The notes: generated by a model not told the origin, from the sequence alone. 7,138 bases of DNA from an uncultured Chlorobiaceae bacterium (GCA_903917955.1 CAIXCO010000067.1:1-7138), one strand, 5' to 3'; shown: positions 1 through 6,732, numbered from the stretch's first letter. Translations and numbers: made by a program.

Positions 1-365
1 TCAAAAAAAAGCGCAAGGCGGCCCCCCTTTAAAAGTGAACGATCCACACCAAGCATCTTCGTTGCCGTCAGGTTTACCTCAAGTATGGTACCATCGCGCG
101 CAAGCGTCAGGTAACCAACCGGTGCAAAGTCATAGAGTTCAGTATAACGCTCAAGTCCCGCCTCCATTTCATCGCGCGACTGCATGAGCTCCTGCTGCTG
201 CATTTCAAGCTCAATCTGGTGAACCGACAATTCATGAATCAGTCGGTGCATCTCAGCCGGTGAAAGAGCCAATCTCTTATCTTTCTCTCCACTCTTCTCA
301 AGGCGCTCTTCAGCCCTGCGCCGCAATGCAGAGAGTTCGAGCGGGCGAACCTTGTTTTTTTTCAT
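1..365 (-). CDS. PAS-domain sensor protein, N-terminal part (runs off the window)
   Basis: The gene starts at the ATG at 365-363 and is open to base 1, giving 121 residues with no stop. I translated it directly. It opens with a basic, charged segment (residues 1-35). A helical stretch rich in Glu and Gln follows (about 36-75, including HELSVHQIELEMQQQEL). A PAS domain then begins (about 76 onward, with LYDFAPVGYLTL and DGTILEVNLTATKMLGV). This arrangement is typical of the front end of many PAS histidine kinases and diguanylate cyclases; the output domain lies outside the window, so its type is unknown. The ATG overlaps the stop of the upstream CheB-CheR gene as ATGA. A GAGGAG ribosome site lies 8 bases upstream inside that gene, so the two are probably translated together and work in one pathway. 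The PAS assignment is firm; the function beyond sensing is not. Confidence 0.85.
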   Translation of the reverse strand, partial: MKKNKVRPLELSALRRRAEERLEKSGEKDKRLALSPAEMHRLIHELSVHQIELEMQQQELMQSRDEMEAGLERYTELYDFAPVGYLTLARDGTILEVNLTATKMLGVDRSLLKGGRLALFF

Positions 366-3300
366 GATTGACACTCCTCGTTTCCACCACTCTTGCTCCC
401 TGGCAGGTGGTTTGGTATTTCAAAAAATGTTGAGACAACCTGAACTGATTGCGCCCTCTCCGCCTTGAAACGAGGCACTGCGCTGACCTTGATCCAGCGG
501 CACTCCTTGTCTGAATGTTGCAACAGACCCATCATGATCTCTTTGACAGGCTTGCCGGATTGCAAAGCAAGCTGAAAGGGATAGTCGCCAACCGCAAATG
601 GAGAGCCATCTTCATGAAGAGCTTTCAATCGCAACTCCTCCATCATTTTGCCCTGCATCTCTTTTTCAGAAATTCCAAACATCCGTTCCGCCTCCCTGTT
701 GACCATCAGAATTTTGCCATCACAATCCTGGAGGAGAGCGCCACCAGGCATCGCTTCAAACAAAAAGCGAAAACGCTCTTCACTTTCCTGCAAAGAACCC
801 TCAAACTTCTTGACAGCAGTGATGTCGGTAAAGGTAATCACCAGCCCGACAATCCTGTTTTCCTGCGTACGATAGGGCATGATTTTAACAATAAACCACC
901 TGCCATCACTTGCAGGAATCTGTTTTTCACTGTACACAAGGTTGCGAAGCACCTCACGCGCATCATCAATCAGGTCGGGATAGTGCAGATCAGTCACAAT
1001 ATCGGTGACGGGACGACCAATGTCGGTCGCAATCAGCTTGATAATTGCTGCCGTCCGGTTGGTGAATCGGCGTATTTTGAGCGCATCATCAAGAAAGAGT
1101 GTTGCAATATCAGTGCTGTTGAGCAGATTTTTCATATCATTATTGGTTTCCGACAAATCGGTCACCTTCGATTGCAGCTCATGATTGACCGTCTGCAACT
1201 CCTCATTGAGTGACTGCATCTCCTCCTTTGAGGTTGTCAGCTCTTCGTTGGTGCTCTGCAACTCTTCGTTGGCCGACTGCATCTCTTCATTCATCGATTT
1301 CAACTCTTCCTGGGAGGTCTGCATCTCTTCGCGAATAATCAAAATTTCATTCTGCGCCTCCCTGAGTTCCTGCCCAATCAACTCCACCTGCTCACTTCCA
1401 GCATCTGCGTGTACAGCACTCCCTGTTACCAATCCAGCTTCAACACTATCAACATCGTTAAAAACAATAAGGAGTAACCCTCGCAAAATTTCAGGCGCCT
1501 CAAGCAACTCAACCGTCAAATTCACCCGCTGCATCCCACCATTGGTACCAACCATCACCCCTTTTTTTACAAGGCTCTTTTTTTGGCGAATCACACTTCC
1601 GAAGAGGATATTCAGCTCGTAACGAAGCCCTTCACGGGCCATGGCAAAAACATTCCAGTTAGCCTTGCCTGCGGCAGGCTCAAGGTACTTGCCCGTGCGC
1701 CCACTGATAGAGATGATATCGCCCTTTTCGTTGGTCAATACCCCTGCCGGAGTATAATGCTGAAGCAAAAACTGGTCAGTTACCAACTGCAGGTTCATCT
1801 CGCCTGTTTTCATTGCTGCACGACGGCCCATCATCTCCGACGCTTTATAGAACATAGGGGCAAAAGAGGCGGGAAACTCGACCGGCTCCGCACGGTGGCC
1901 GTAACGAAGTTTCCGGAAAATTCGAGCCTTTAGATCAAAAGCATCAAAAAGATAGGTGAAGGATCCGATGCTTTCGGCTGTCCCGAGAAAAAGAATACCA
2001 CCTGCATTGAGGCTGTAATGAAACAGGGGCAGAAGCTTTTTCTGCAACTCCTGCTCCATATAAATCAAAAGGTTTCGGCATACAATAATATCGAGCTTGG
2101 TGAAAGGGGGATCCATGATGACATTGTGAGGCGCAAAAACAATCGTCTCGCGAATATCTCTTGAGATCCGAAAGCCGTGATGCTCATCTTTTATAAAGAA
2201 TCGCTGCAACCGCTCGGACGAAACATCTGTTGCGATATTGGCCGGATAGATACCCTGGCGAGCCTTGTCGATGGCATCTTTATCGAGGTCTGTTGCAAAA
2301 ATCTGGAGTCTGAAATTTCCTCCCGGTTTAAGCGCGTCAACCACCTCCCTGAAAGCAATGGCAAGAGAATAAGCTTCCTCGCCGGTAGAACAACCGCTCA
2401 CCCATGCCCTGAAAAGACCATCAACCGGTTGAGAAGAGAGCAGAGCTGGAATTGCACTTTTTTTCAAAACCTCCCAGACCGCCGGGTCACGAAAAAAACT
2501 GGTAACACCAATCAGCAGCTCTTTAAAGAGCAGTTCAACTTCATGCGGATTCTCCTGTAAAAAATGGACATACATGGCTATCTTTTCAATCTCGTGAATA
2601 CCCATGCGACGTTCGATCCGGCGATAGACAGTATTTTTTTTATACATCGAAAAATCGTGCCCCGTCTGCGCACGCAAGAGGATTACCACCTTTTCCAGTG
2701 CACTCTGGGCGCTCACCTCAAGGCGATGCCCTTCACCGGTTAAAGAATGAACATGACTGAGATAGGCAAAAATTCTTGCCGGGAGATCCTCTACCGGAGC
2801 GACAACATCTGCCAAGCCGGCATTGATGGCACTGCGAGGCATACCGTCAAACTTGGCCGATGAGGGATCCTGAACAAAAACACCGCCACCCTTCTCCTGT
2901 ATGGCACGCAGGCCCAGCGTACCATCAGAGCCCATCCCCGAAAGAATCACTCCGACGGAGTGCTGGCAAAGATCAGCGGCCATGGAACGAAAAAAAGAGT
3001 CGATTGGCAGCCGCAATCCCCGTGGTTCAACAGGATCAAGCAGATGCAGCATCCCGTTCAACATCGACATATCCTTGTTCGGAGGAATGACATAAACATG
3101 GTCTCGCTCAATGAGAATTCGGTCGCTGACCTGAACCACCTCCAAATCGGTAACCCGCTGAAGCAGCTCCACCATAATCCCCTTGTGCGTCGGATCAAGA
3201 TGCTGGACAATCACAAAGGCAACACCACATAGCGACGGCACATTTTTTAAAAAAATCTCCAGCGCTTCCAGTCCGCCCGCTGAAGCCCCAATCCCGATAA

Positions 3301-3385
3301 CAGGAAAAGAAAACTCCCGTGGAGGGTGCTCCCCGGAACCTTCGGCCACGACTTTCAAATCAGTGGCAGGTGACTTTTTCTTCAT
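362..3385 (-). CDS. CheB-CheR fusion with coiled coil and two PAS domains
   Basis: 1007 residues from the ATG at 3385, which has a GAGAAG-like ribosome site 4 bases upstream. The frame is open to a TTG at 3457, but those 24 extra residues are not typical of the family. Domains in order: CheB methylesterase (about 27-212) with catalytic Ser35 (GASAGG), His62 (QHLDP) and Asp154 (GMGSDG), and no receiver domain before it; CheR N-terminal domain (about 225-285) and SAM methyltransferase (about 290-495), with GCSTGEEAYS at 331-340, FATDLDKDAI at 363-372 and DPPFTKLDIIVCRN at 425-438; a PAS-like linker (about 535-645); a seven-residue-repeat coiled coil (688-739); a PAS_10-type PAS (about 752-858); and a last PAS (about 866-985). 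Such fusions often continue into a histidine kinase, but this one stops after the PAS. CheB and CheR remove and add methyl groups on chemoreceptor glutamates. No receptor gene is visible here, so the substrate is unknown. Likely cytoplasmic. Confidence 0.92.
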   Translation of the reverse strand: MKKKSPATDLKVVAEGSGEHPPREFSFPVIGIGASAGGLEALEIFLKNVPSLCGVAFVIVQHLDPTHKGIMVELLQRVTDLEVVQVSDRILIERDHVYVIPPNKDMSMLNGMLHLLDPVEPRGLRLPIDSFFRSMAADLCQHSVGVILSGMGSDGTLGLRAIQEKGGGVFVQDPSSAKFDGMPRSAINAGLADVVAPVEDLPARIFAYLSHVHSLTGEGHRLEVSAQSALEKVVILLRAQTGHDFSMYKKNTVYRRIERRMGIHEIEKIAMYVHFLQENPHEVELLFKELLIGVTSFFRDPAVWEVLKKSAIPALLSSQPVDGLFRAWVSGCSTGEEAYSLAIAFREVVDALKPGGNFRLQIFATDLDKDAIDKARQGIYPANIATDVSSERLQRFFIKDEHHGFRISRDIRETIVFAPHNVIMDPPFTKLDIIVCRNLLIYMEQELQKKLLPLFHYSLNAGGILFLGTAESIGSFTYLFDAFDLKARIFRKLRYGHRAEPVEFPASFAPMFYKASEMMGRRAAMKTGEMNLQLVTDQFLLQHYTPAGVLTNEKGDIISISGRTGKYLEPAAGKANWNVFAMAREGLRYELNILFGSVIRQKKSLVKKGVMVGTNGGMQRVNLTVELLEAPEILRGLLLIVFNDVDSVEAGLVTGSAVHADAGSEQVELIGQELREAQNEILIIREEMQTSQEELKSMNEEMQSANEELQSTNEELTTSKEEMQSLNEELQTVNHELQSKVTDLSETNNDMKNLLNSTDIATLFLDDALKIRRFTNRTAAIIKLIATDIGRPVTDIVTDLHYPDLIDDAREVLRNLVYSEKQIPASDGRWFIVKIMPYRTQENRIVGLVITFTDITAVKKFEGSLQESEERFRFLFEAMPGGALLQDCDGKILMVNREAERMFGISEKEMQGKMMEELRLKALHEDGSPFAVGDYPFQLALQSGKPVKEIMMGLLQHSDKECRWIKVSAVPRFKAERAQSVQVVSTFFEIPNHLPGSKSGGNEECQS
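374..379 (-). promoter_or_regulatory. Ribosome binding site of the PAS sensor gene
   Basis: GAGGAG on the minus strand, 8 bases before the ATG at 365. It lies inside the last codons of the CheB-CheR gene. It supports the chosen start and the ATGA stop-start coupling. Confidence 0.7.
1169..1324 (-). repeat. Seven-residue (21-base) repeat encoding the coiled coil of CheB-CheR
   Basis: Residues 688-739 fall into consecutive seven-residue units of the form (L/M)-Q-(S/T)-x-N-E-E: MQTSQEE, LKSMNEE, MQSANEE, LQSTNEE, LTTSKEE, MQSLNEE, LQTVNHE, then LQS. At DNA level this is an imperfect 21-base tandem repeat. It forms the helical stalk between the CheR part and the PAS pair, as in other CheB-CheR-PAS proteins. 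Unit number may vary between strains because the DNA is repetitive; that is inference. Confidence 0.8.
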
Positions 3386-3387
3386 GA

Positions 3388-3396
3388 CTCTTCTCT
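3388..3396 (-). promoter_or_regulatory. Ribosome binding site deciding the CheB-CheR start
   Basis: The minus strand reads AGAGAAGAG just before the ATG at 3385. It is a modest purine-rich Shine-Dalgarno match, but no better one precedes the alternative TTG at 3457, so the ATG is preferred. Confidence 0.5.
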
Positions 3397-3507
3397 TGTT
3401 ATGGATAAAAAGGCTTTCCGACAATTTAAGCAGTTTTTTTATAGCAAAAAACAGCAAGAGGCAGGTTACTGACTACCCCTAATCTTTTTCTTGTACAGGG
3501 CATTATG

Positions 3508-3535
3508 ATTATACATATTGTGTGACGCACAACAA
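3508..3535 (-). promoter_or_regulatory. Candidate promoter for the CheB-CheR gene
   Basis: The minus strand has a perfect TATAAT (3513-3508), a 16-base spacer and a weak TTGTTG -35 (3535-3530). The start point would be near 3501, giving a leader of about 115 bases. The -10 is convincing and the -35 is poor. The spacer overlaps the dyad at 3518-3532. Confidence 0.35.
3518..3532. promoter_or_regulatory. Short dyad, possible operator
   Basis: TTGTGTGACGCACAA has perfect five-base outer arms (TTGTG and CACAA) and a matching G and C inside. It sits within the spacer of the candidate minus-strand promoter and just ahead of the DUF2141 gene, where a regulator could act on both directions. The match is short enough to be chance in a spacer of this size. 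Confidence 0.3.
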
Positions 3536-3595
3536 AAAATGGCCGCACACTATAGATTAATCACGCTCTTGCTGAAACCTCTTCACCCAAGCCAA

Positions 3596-4069
3596 ATGAA
3601 AAAACTGTTTACGATTTTTACCGCTCTCTTTTTTGCAACTTCCACGGCAGTACTTGCAGCAGAAAACGCTCCGCAGTCCATCGCCCAGTCTGGGTCAATC
3701 ACGGTGCATATCACCGGCATGAAAAACCTTCCCGGCATGTTTGGCGTTTCACTCTACAACTCAAAAAAGGGATTTCCCGGCAAACACCAGAAAGCCTATG
3801 CCTCCGTATTTAAAAAAATGACCAACAATGCCGACACCGTTGTTTTCGAGCATCTGCCCTACGGCATGTACGCCGTCAGCATCATGCACGACGAAAACAA
3901 CAACGGAAAACTGGATACCAACTTTATTGGTATACCCAAAGAGGGTGTGGGCGTTTCAAACAACCCTAAGATCGGATTTGGAGGGCCAAAATTCGAGGAT
4001 TCTGTTTTTACTCTCGACAAAAAAGAGCTTGAGGTGACGATTGCGATAAAATATCGAATCGCTTCATAA
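3596..4069 (+). CDS. Small exported DUF2141 protein
   Basis: 157 residues from the ATG at 3596. This start is chosen because it places a clean Sec signal peptide at the N-terminus: MKK, a hydrophobic core at about 4-18, and a likely cut after VLA at residue 21. The frame stays open upstream to a TTG at 3518 and an ATG at 3539, but those would put 19-26 residues before the signal; the Shine-Dalgarno site at 3596 is weak. The mature part matches the DUF2141 pattern: ITVHITGMKNLPGMFGVSLYN (two pieces of about 10 residues, 35-55), FEHLPYGMYAVSIMHD (84-99), DENNNGKLDTNF (99-110), GIPKEGVGVSNN (112-123) and PKFEDSVFTL (131-140). This suggests a single beta-sandwich domain outside the inner membrane. 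No enzyme role is known for the family. The DENNNGKLD stretch resembles a calcium-binding loop, which is inference. The gene diverges from the signalling genes and converges on cobS. Confidence 0.9.
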   Translation: MKKLFTIFTALFFATSTAVLAAENAPQSIAQSGSITVHITGMKNLPGMFGVSLYNSKKGFPGKHQKAYASVFKKMTNNADTVVFEHLPYGMYAVSIMHDENNNGKLDTNFIGIPKEGVGVSNNPKIGFGGPKFEDSVFTLDKKELEVTIAIKYRIAS

Positions 4070-4102
4070 ACTGACCCGTACATGATTGATCTTGAGCCTT
4101 CT

Positions 4103-4855
4103 CTATGCCTTGAAGCCAGCATAAAGCGCGGCCGCAATCCAGACAAAGAGCTCGGTCACCTCGCTTCCCGCCCCGAGCACATCTCCGGTGACGCCCCCGA
4201 TTTTGCGCCAGCTCAAAGCGCCGGTCAACAGTGCGGCAGCGAGCGCAGCCGCAATGACCACAGCGAGCGCTGAAAGGTCGGCGTGAAGGAGAGGTAAGAG
4301 AAAAAGGAGCGTCAGCAGGGAGGTTGCCACACTGTGATGCGCTCCAGCCCCGCCCACAAAAGCCTGCGCGGTGCCTCCCTCTTTTCGGGCATAAGGGAGG
4401 GATGAAGCAAGAAGAACCTGTACCTGGCGGGCAAGCAAAACACCTGCGGCAATCAGCTCAAACGCTCCAAGTCCGACCAGTTTAAAAAGGGCAATCCATT
4501 TGAGCAGCATCATGGCAAAAAGGGCGATTGCCCCAAAGGAGCCGACGTTGGGATCTTTCATGATTCTCAGTATCGCCTCCCTCGTCCTGCCTCCCCAAAA
4601 TCCATCGGCCAGATCGGCCAGACCATCAGCGTGCATTCCCCGGCTCAAGGTGATGCCGCCAAGCAGCACAAGCGCCGCCGAGAGCTCATTCCATCCGGTA
4701 AGGGAGCTGAAAAAGCCAATGGATGCCTCCATGAGCCCAAGCAGCAGACCGACAACTGGAAACCAGAAGAGTGAGCGGCTGAAGGTGTCGCACTCCCTTC
4801 CCGGAACAGGGAGTACGGTAAGGGTCCTGAGTGCTGTGACGAGGCCACTCAGCAC
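4103..4855 (-). CDS. cobS: Adenosylcobinamide-GDP ribazoletransferase (cobalamin synthase)
   Basis: 250 residues, start GTG at 4855-4853. The enzyme joins adenosylcobinamide-GDP to alpha-ribazole (or its phosphate) and releases GMP, completing the nucleotide loop of cobalamin at the inner membrane. Family motifs are intact: GLVTALRTLTVLPVPG (4-19), HADGLADLADG with its acidic residues (75-85), IMKDPNVGSFG (98-108) and GGVTGDVLGAGSE (220-232). Several hydrophobic segments (about 29-50, 57-72, 108-150, 172-212, 233-248) fit an integral membrane protein, and the length is normal. The start overlaps the end of cobT by 7 bases (GTGCTGA), and GGGGAG at 4867-4862 inside cobT gives a good ribosome site, which points to coupling with cobT. 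Its 3' end faces the DUF2141 gene across 33 bases with no clear terminator. Confidence 0.96.
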   Translation of the reverse strand: MLSGLVTALRTLTVLPVPGRECDTFSRSLFWFPVVGLLLGLMEASIGFFSSLTGWNELSAALVLLGGITLSRGMHADGLADLADGFWGGRTREAILRIMKDPNVGSFGAIALFAMMLLKWIALFKLVGLGAFELIAAGVLLARQVQVLLASSLPYARKEGGTAQAFVGGAGAHHSVATSLLTLLFLLPLLHADLSALAVVIAAALAAALLTGALSWRKIGGVTGDVLGAGSEVTELFVWIAAALYAGFKA

Positions 4856-5922
4856 CCCTTACTCCCCGATTTTTCACTCACCTTTGCTCCGCTGAAAGTG
4901 GCCATTTCATTATAGATTTTCACGGCACCCTCAATAAGCTGCATGGCGATTGCCGCTCCCGTTCCCTCGCCAAGACGAAGATCAAGATCAAGAATCGGCC
5001 GAGCGCCAAGCCTCTCCATCACCATCCTGTGCCCCTGCTCATTGGAGAGATGGCTGAAAAAGAGATAGCCTTCAACTTCCGGGCAAAGCTTGAGCGCCAC
5101 CACCGCTCCGGCTGAGGAGATAAAGCCATCAACCACAACCGGAATACGGGCTGCTGCTGCACCAAGAATGAATCCGGCTATGGCGGCAATTTCATAACCA
5201 CCAAGCGCAGCAAGCGTCCCAAAGGGTGTTGTGCAGCGAAGGGCGTTCACCTCAATCGCTTTTTTAATCACCGTAATCTTGTGGTGCAGACGCTCATCAT
5301 CTATACCAGTGCCCCTGCCCGTGATGCCCTCTACCGGTACATCAAGCAATACAGAATAGAGCGCCGTTGCAGGAGTGGTGTTGGCAATCCCCATTTCTCC
5401 AGTTCCAAGGAGATGATAACCCGCCTCCTGGGCAGCAGTCGCCAGTTCCGCCCCGCAAAGCAGCGCCTGCAGGGCCTCCTCTTCACTCATTGCCGGGCCA
5501 ATGGCCATGTTGGCGCTGCCGGGCCGCACCTTTCTTTTGACAAGCCCTGCCAAGTCCGGAAAATGATGGTTCACGCCCATATCCACCACATCAAGATCAA
5601 CACCCGCATGGCGCGTCAGCACATTAATGGCAGCACCACCACTGAGCATGTTATAAACCATCTGCGGCGTCACCTCTGCCGGAAAGGCCGAGACCCCCTC
5701 AACTGCCACACCATGGTCGGCGGCAAAACAGCATATTTTCTTTTTTGCAAGCCGGGGCGTCAAACTGCCAGTCGCCAGAACATAGTTCAGGGCAATCTCC
5801 TCCAGTCGTCCCAGGCTCCCCTGCGGTTTGGTCAAATCATCAAGATGGGCACGGGCCGCATCGCTCATCGAGCGGGAGACCGGCTTGATGCAATCCAGCA
5901 ACTGCTGCAACTCTTCATGCAT
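4849..5922 (-). CDS. cobT: Nicotinate-nucleotide:dimethylbenzimidazole phosphoribosyltransferase
   Basis: 357 residues, the usual family length, start ATG at 5922. The enzyme moves the phosphoribosyl group of nicotinate mononucleotide onto the lower-ligand base (such as 5,6-dimethylbenzimidazole), giving alpha-ribazole 5'-phosphate for CobS. Motifs: KPQGSLGRLE (32-41), AADHGV (67-72), MLSGGAAINVL (92-102), GTGEMGIANTT (173-183), TGRGTGIDDE (201-210), TPFGTLAALGG (232-242), DGFISSAGA (265-273) and LRLGEGTGAA (315-324). Glu176 and Glu319 correspond to Glu174 and Glu317 of the Salmonella enzyme, the latter being the catalytic base. The start agrees with the usual spacing before the KP-GSLGRLE motif. 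It lies 51 bases after cobU and overlaps cobS by 7 bases. It has a weak Shine-Dalgarno site but a strong promoter immediately upstream (5936-5963), so it may be expressed independently of cobU. Confidence 0.97.
   Translation of the reverse strand: MHEELQQLLDCIKPVSRSMSDAARAHLDDLTKPQGSLGRLEEIALNYVLATGSLTPRLAKKKICCFAADHGVAVEGVSAFPAEVTPQMVYNMLSGGAAINVLTRHAGVDLDVVDMGVNHHFPDLAGLVKRKVRPGSANMAIGPAMSEEEALQALLCGAELATAAQEAGYHLLGTGEMGIANTTPATALYSVLLDVPVEGITGRGTGIDDERLHHKITVIKKAIEVNALRCTTPFGTLAALGGYEIAAIAGFILGAAAARIPVVVDGFISSAGAVVALKLCPEVEGYLFFSHLSNEQGHRMVMERLGARPILDLDLRLGEGTGAAIAMQLIEGAVKIYNEMATFSGAKVSEKSGSKGC
4862..4867 (-). promoter_or_regulatory. Ribosome binding site of cobS
   Basis: GGGGAG on the minus strand, 6 bases before the GTG at 4855. 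It supports GTG as the start and lies within the cobT coding sequence. Confidence 0.7.
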
Positions 5923-5935
5923 GATTGTTATTCTT

Positions 5936-5963
5936 ATTATATAGTTATTGGTTACTCAGTCAA
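5936..5963 (-). promoter_or_regulatory. Near-consensus sigma-70 promoter in front of cobT
   Basis: On the minus strand, TTGACT (5963-5958; five of six consensus bases), a 16-base spacer and a perfect TATAAT (5941-5936). The whole element sits in the 51-base cobU-cobT gap. The expected start point, about 7 bases past the -10, is near 5929, only about 7 bases before the cobT ATG at 5922. The transcript would be almost leaderless, which fits the lack of a strong ribosome site there. Confidence 0.6.
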
Positions 5964-5973
5964 ATCAACCGGG

Positions 5974-6510
5974 CTACTTCAAGCGAAGCGGCAAACCGCT
6001 GCACAGCAACCACGCCTCTGTAGCCAGAGAGGCAACGCGCTGGTTGATGATACCGGCAATGTCGCGAAACCTTCGGGCCATCGCATTCTCCGGCACAATG
6101 CCCATACCCACTTCATTGGAAACAAGAATCATGTCGCAGGGAGGATGACGCAACACCTCAAGAAAGCGTTCAATCTGTTGCTCTATCTCCCCCTCTCCCC
6201 TCTCCTCAGCGTAGTGCATGAGGTTGCCTGTCCAGACGGTCAGGCAGTCGAGCAGCACCACCTCTGTTCCTTCAGGAAGTTCCCGGAGTGCACAGTCAAG
6301 AGTGAGCGGCTCCTCTATTGTTGTGAACTGCTCACCCCGCTCCTCGCGGTGCTTCTGGATCCGCTGCTCCATCTCACCGTCAAAAGGCTCTGCCGTCGCC
6401 AGAAATACCCGGGTTCTATAGGGCGCTGCAAGGTGCAGGGCAAAGGAACTCTTGCCACTCCGCGCTCCGCCGGTCACATACACAATCTTTGCACTACTCT
6501 CTGCTGCCAT
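5974..6510 (-). CDS. cobU: Adenosylcobinamide kinase / adenosylcobinamide-phosphate guanylyltransferase
   Basis: 178 residues, start ATG at 6510, about the length of the Salmonella enzyme. It phosphorylates adenosylcobinamide and then transfers GMP from GTP, producing the adenosylcobinamide-GDP used by CobS. Visible motifs: P-loop GGARSGKS (14-21); RIQKHREER (50-58), where His54 aligns with the guanylylated His46 of Salmonella CobU; VVLLDCLTVWTGNLM (84-98), with Asp88 in the Walker B region; and VSNEVGMGIVPEN (130-142) followed by ARRFRDIAG. It is likely cytoplasmic and is the first of the cobU-cobT-cobS group. The bases directly before the ATG are T8-A-T8 on the coding strand, with no Shine-Dalgarno site, which is unusual. 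A later start is unlikely because the P-loop strand begins at residue 8. Confidence 0.96.
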   Translation of the reverse strand: MAAESSAKIVYVTGGARSGKSSFALHLAAPYRTRVFLATAEPFDGEMEQRIQKHREERGEQFTTIEEPLTLDCALRELPEGTEVVLLDCLTVWTGNLMHYAEERGEGEIEQQIERFLEVLRHPPCDMILVSNEVGMGIVPENAMARRFRDIAGIINQRVASLATEAWLLCSGLPLRLK

Positions 6511-6654
6511 AAAAAAAATAAAAAAAATGTTATCAACGGGCGCATTACAGCAAAACGACCCTCACAAGGCCTCCCCGAAACGCGGTACGGAATATAGTAA
6601 ACTATTTGTTTGCCTCTGATTCCACCTCACCACCATCCCCCGAAAAACCCCTTT

Positions 6655-6673
6655 GTGCAGAAAAATCCTGCAC
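6655..6673. repeat. Six-base perfect hairpin in the cobU leader
   Basis: GTGCAG (6655-6660) and CTGCAC (6668-6673) are perfect inverted repeats around a seven-base loop (AAAAATC on the plus strand). No T run follows on either strand, so it is not a standard terminator. It lies within the expected cobU leader RNA. Confidence 0.45.
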
Positions 6674-6702
6674 CACTGAACCATAAAAAAACACAACGCA
6701 TA

Positions 6703-6732
6703 TATATACCACTTCACAAGTGCTCTCGACAA
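6703..6732 (-). promoter_or_regulatory. Candidate promoter for cobU
   Basis: On the minus strand, TTGTCG (6732-6727), an 18-base spacer and TATATA (6708-6703). Each hexamer matches four of six consensus bases. The start would be near 6696, giving a leader of about 185 bases before cobU. AT-rich DNA makes chance matches common, so this is tentative. Confidence 0.3.

Noticed and set aside
515..2560. Several plus-strand open frames of 75-232 codons opposite the CheB-CheR gene
   Set aside because: They lie wholly inside a strongly supported minus-strand gene and show no family motif.
3386..3457. TTG at 3457 as the CheB-CheR start
   Set aside because: The extra 24 residues are encoded by AT-rich spacer-like DNA, and the ATG at 3385 has a ribosome site and the expected distance to the CheB domain.
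4061..4116. GCTTCA and TGAAGC inverted repeat across the DUF2141-cobS junction as a shared terminator
   Set aside because: Only six base pairs around a 44-base loop, with no T run on either strand.
6538..6561. Intrinsic terminator before cobU
   Set aside because: The stem is short with a bulge, and the T tract begins about 10 bases after it rather than immediately. It is kept only as part of the leader finding.
5281..6597. A 438-codon open frame on the plus strand opposite cobT and cobU
   Set aside because: It is the antisense of two unmistakable enzymes with full motif sets. Its translation is rich in His, Arg and Cys with no domain pattern.
6561..6683. A 40-codon minus-strand frame in the cobU leader (MVQWCRIFLH start)
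   Set aside because: There is no ribosome site, the composition is odd (Trp, Arg and Gly from G-rich DNA) and there is no recognisable similarity. It could be part of a dispersed intergenic repeat, which needs a genome search.
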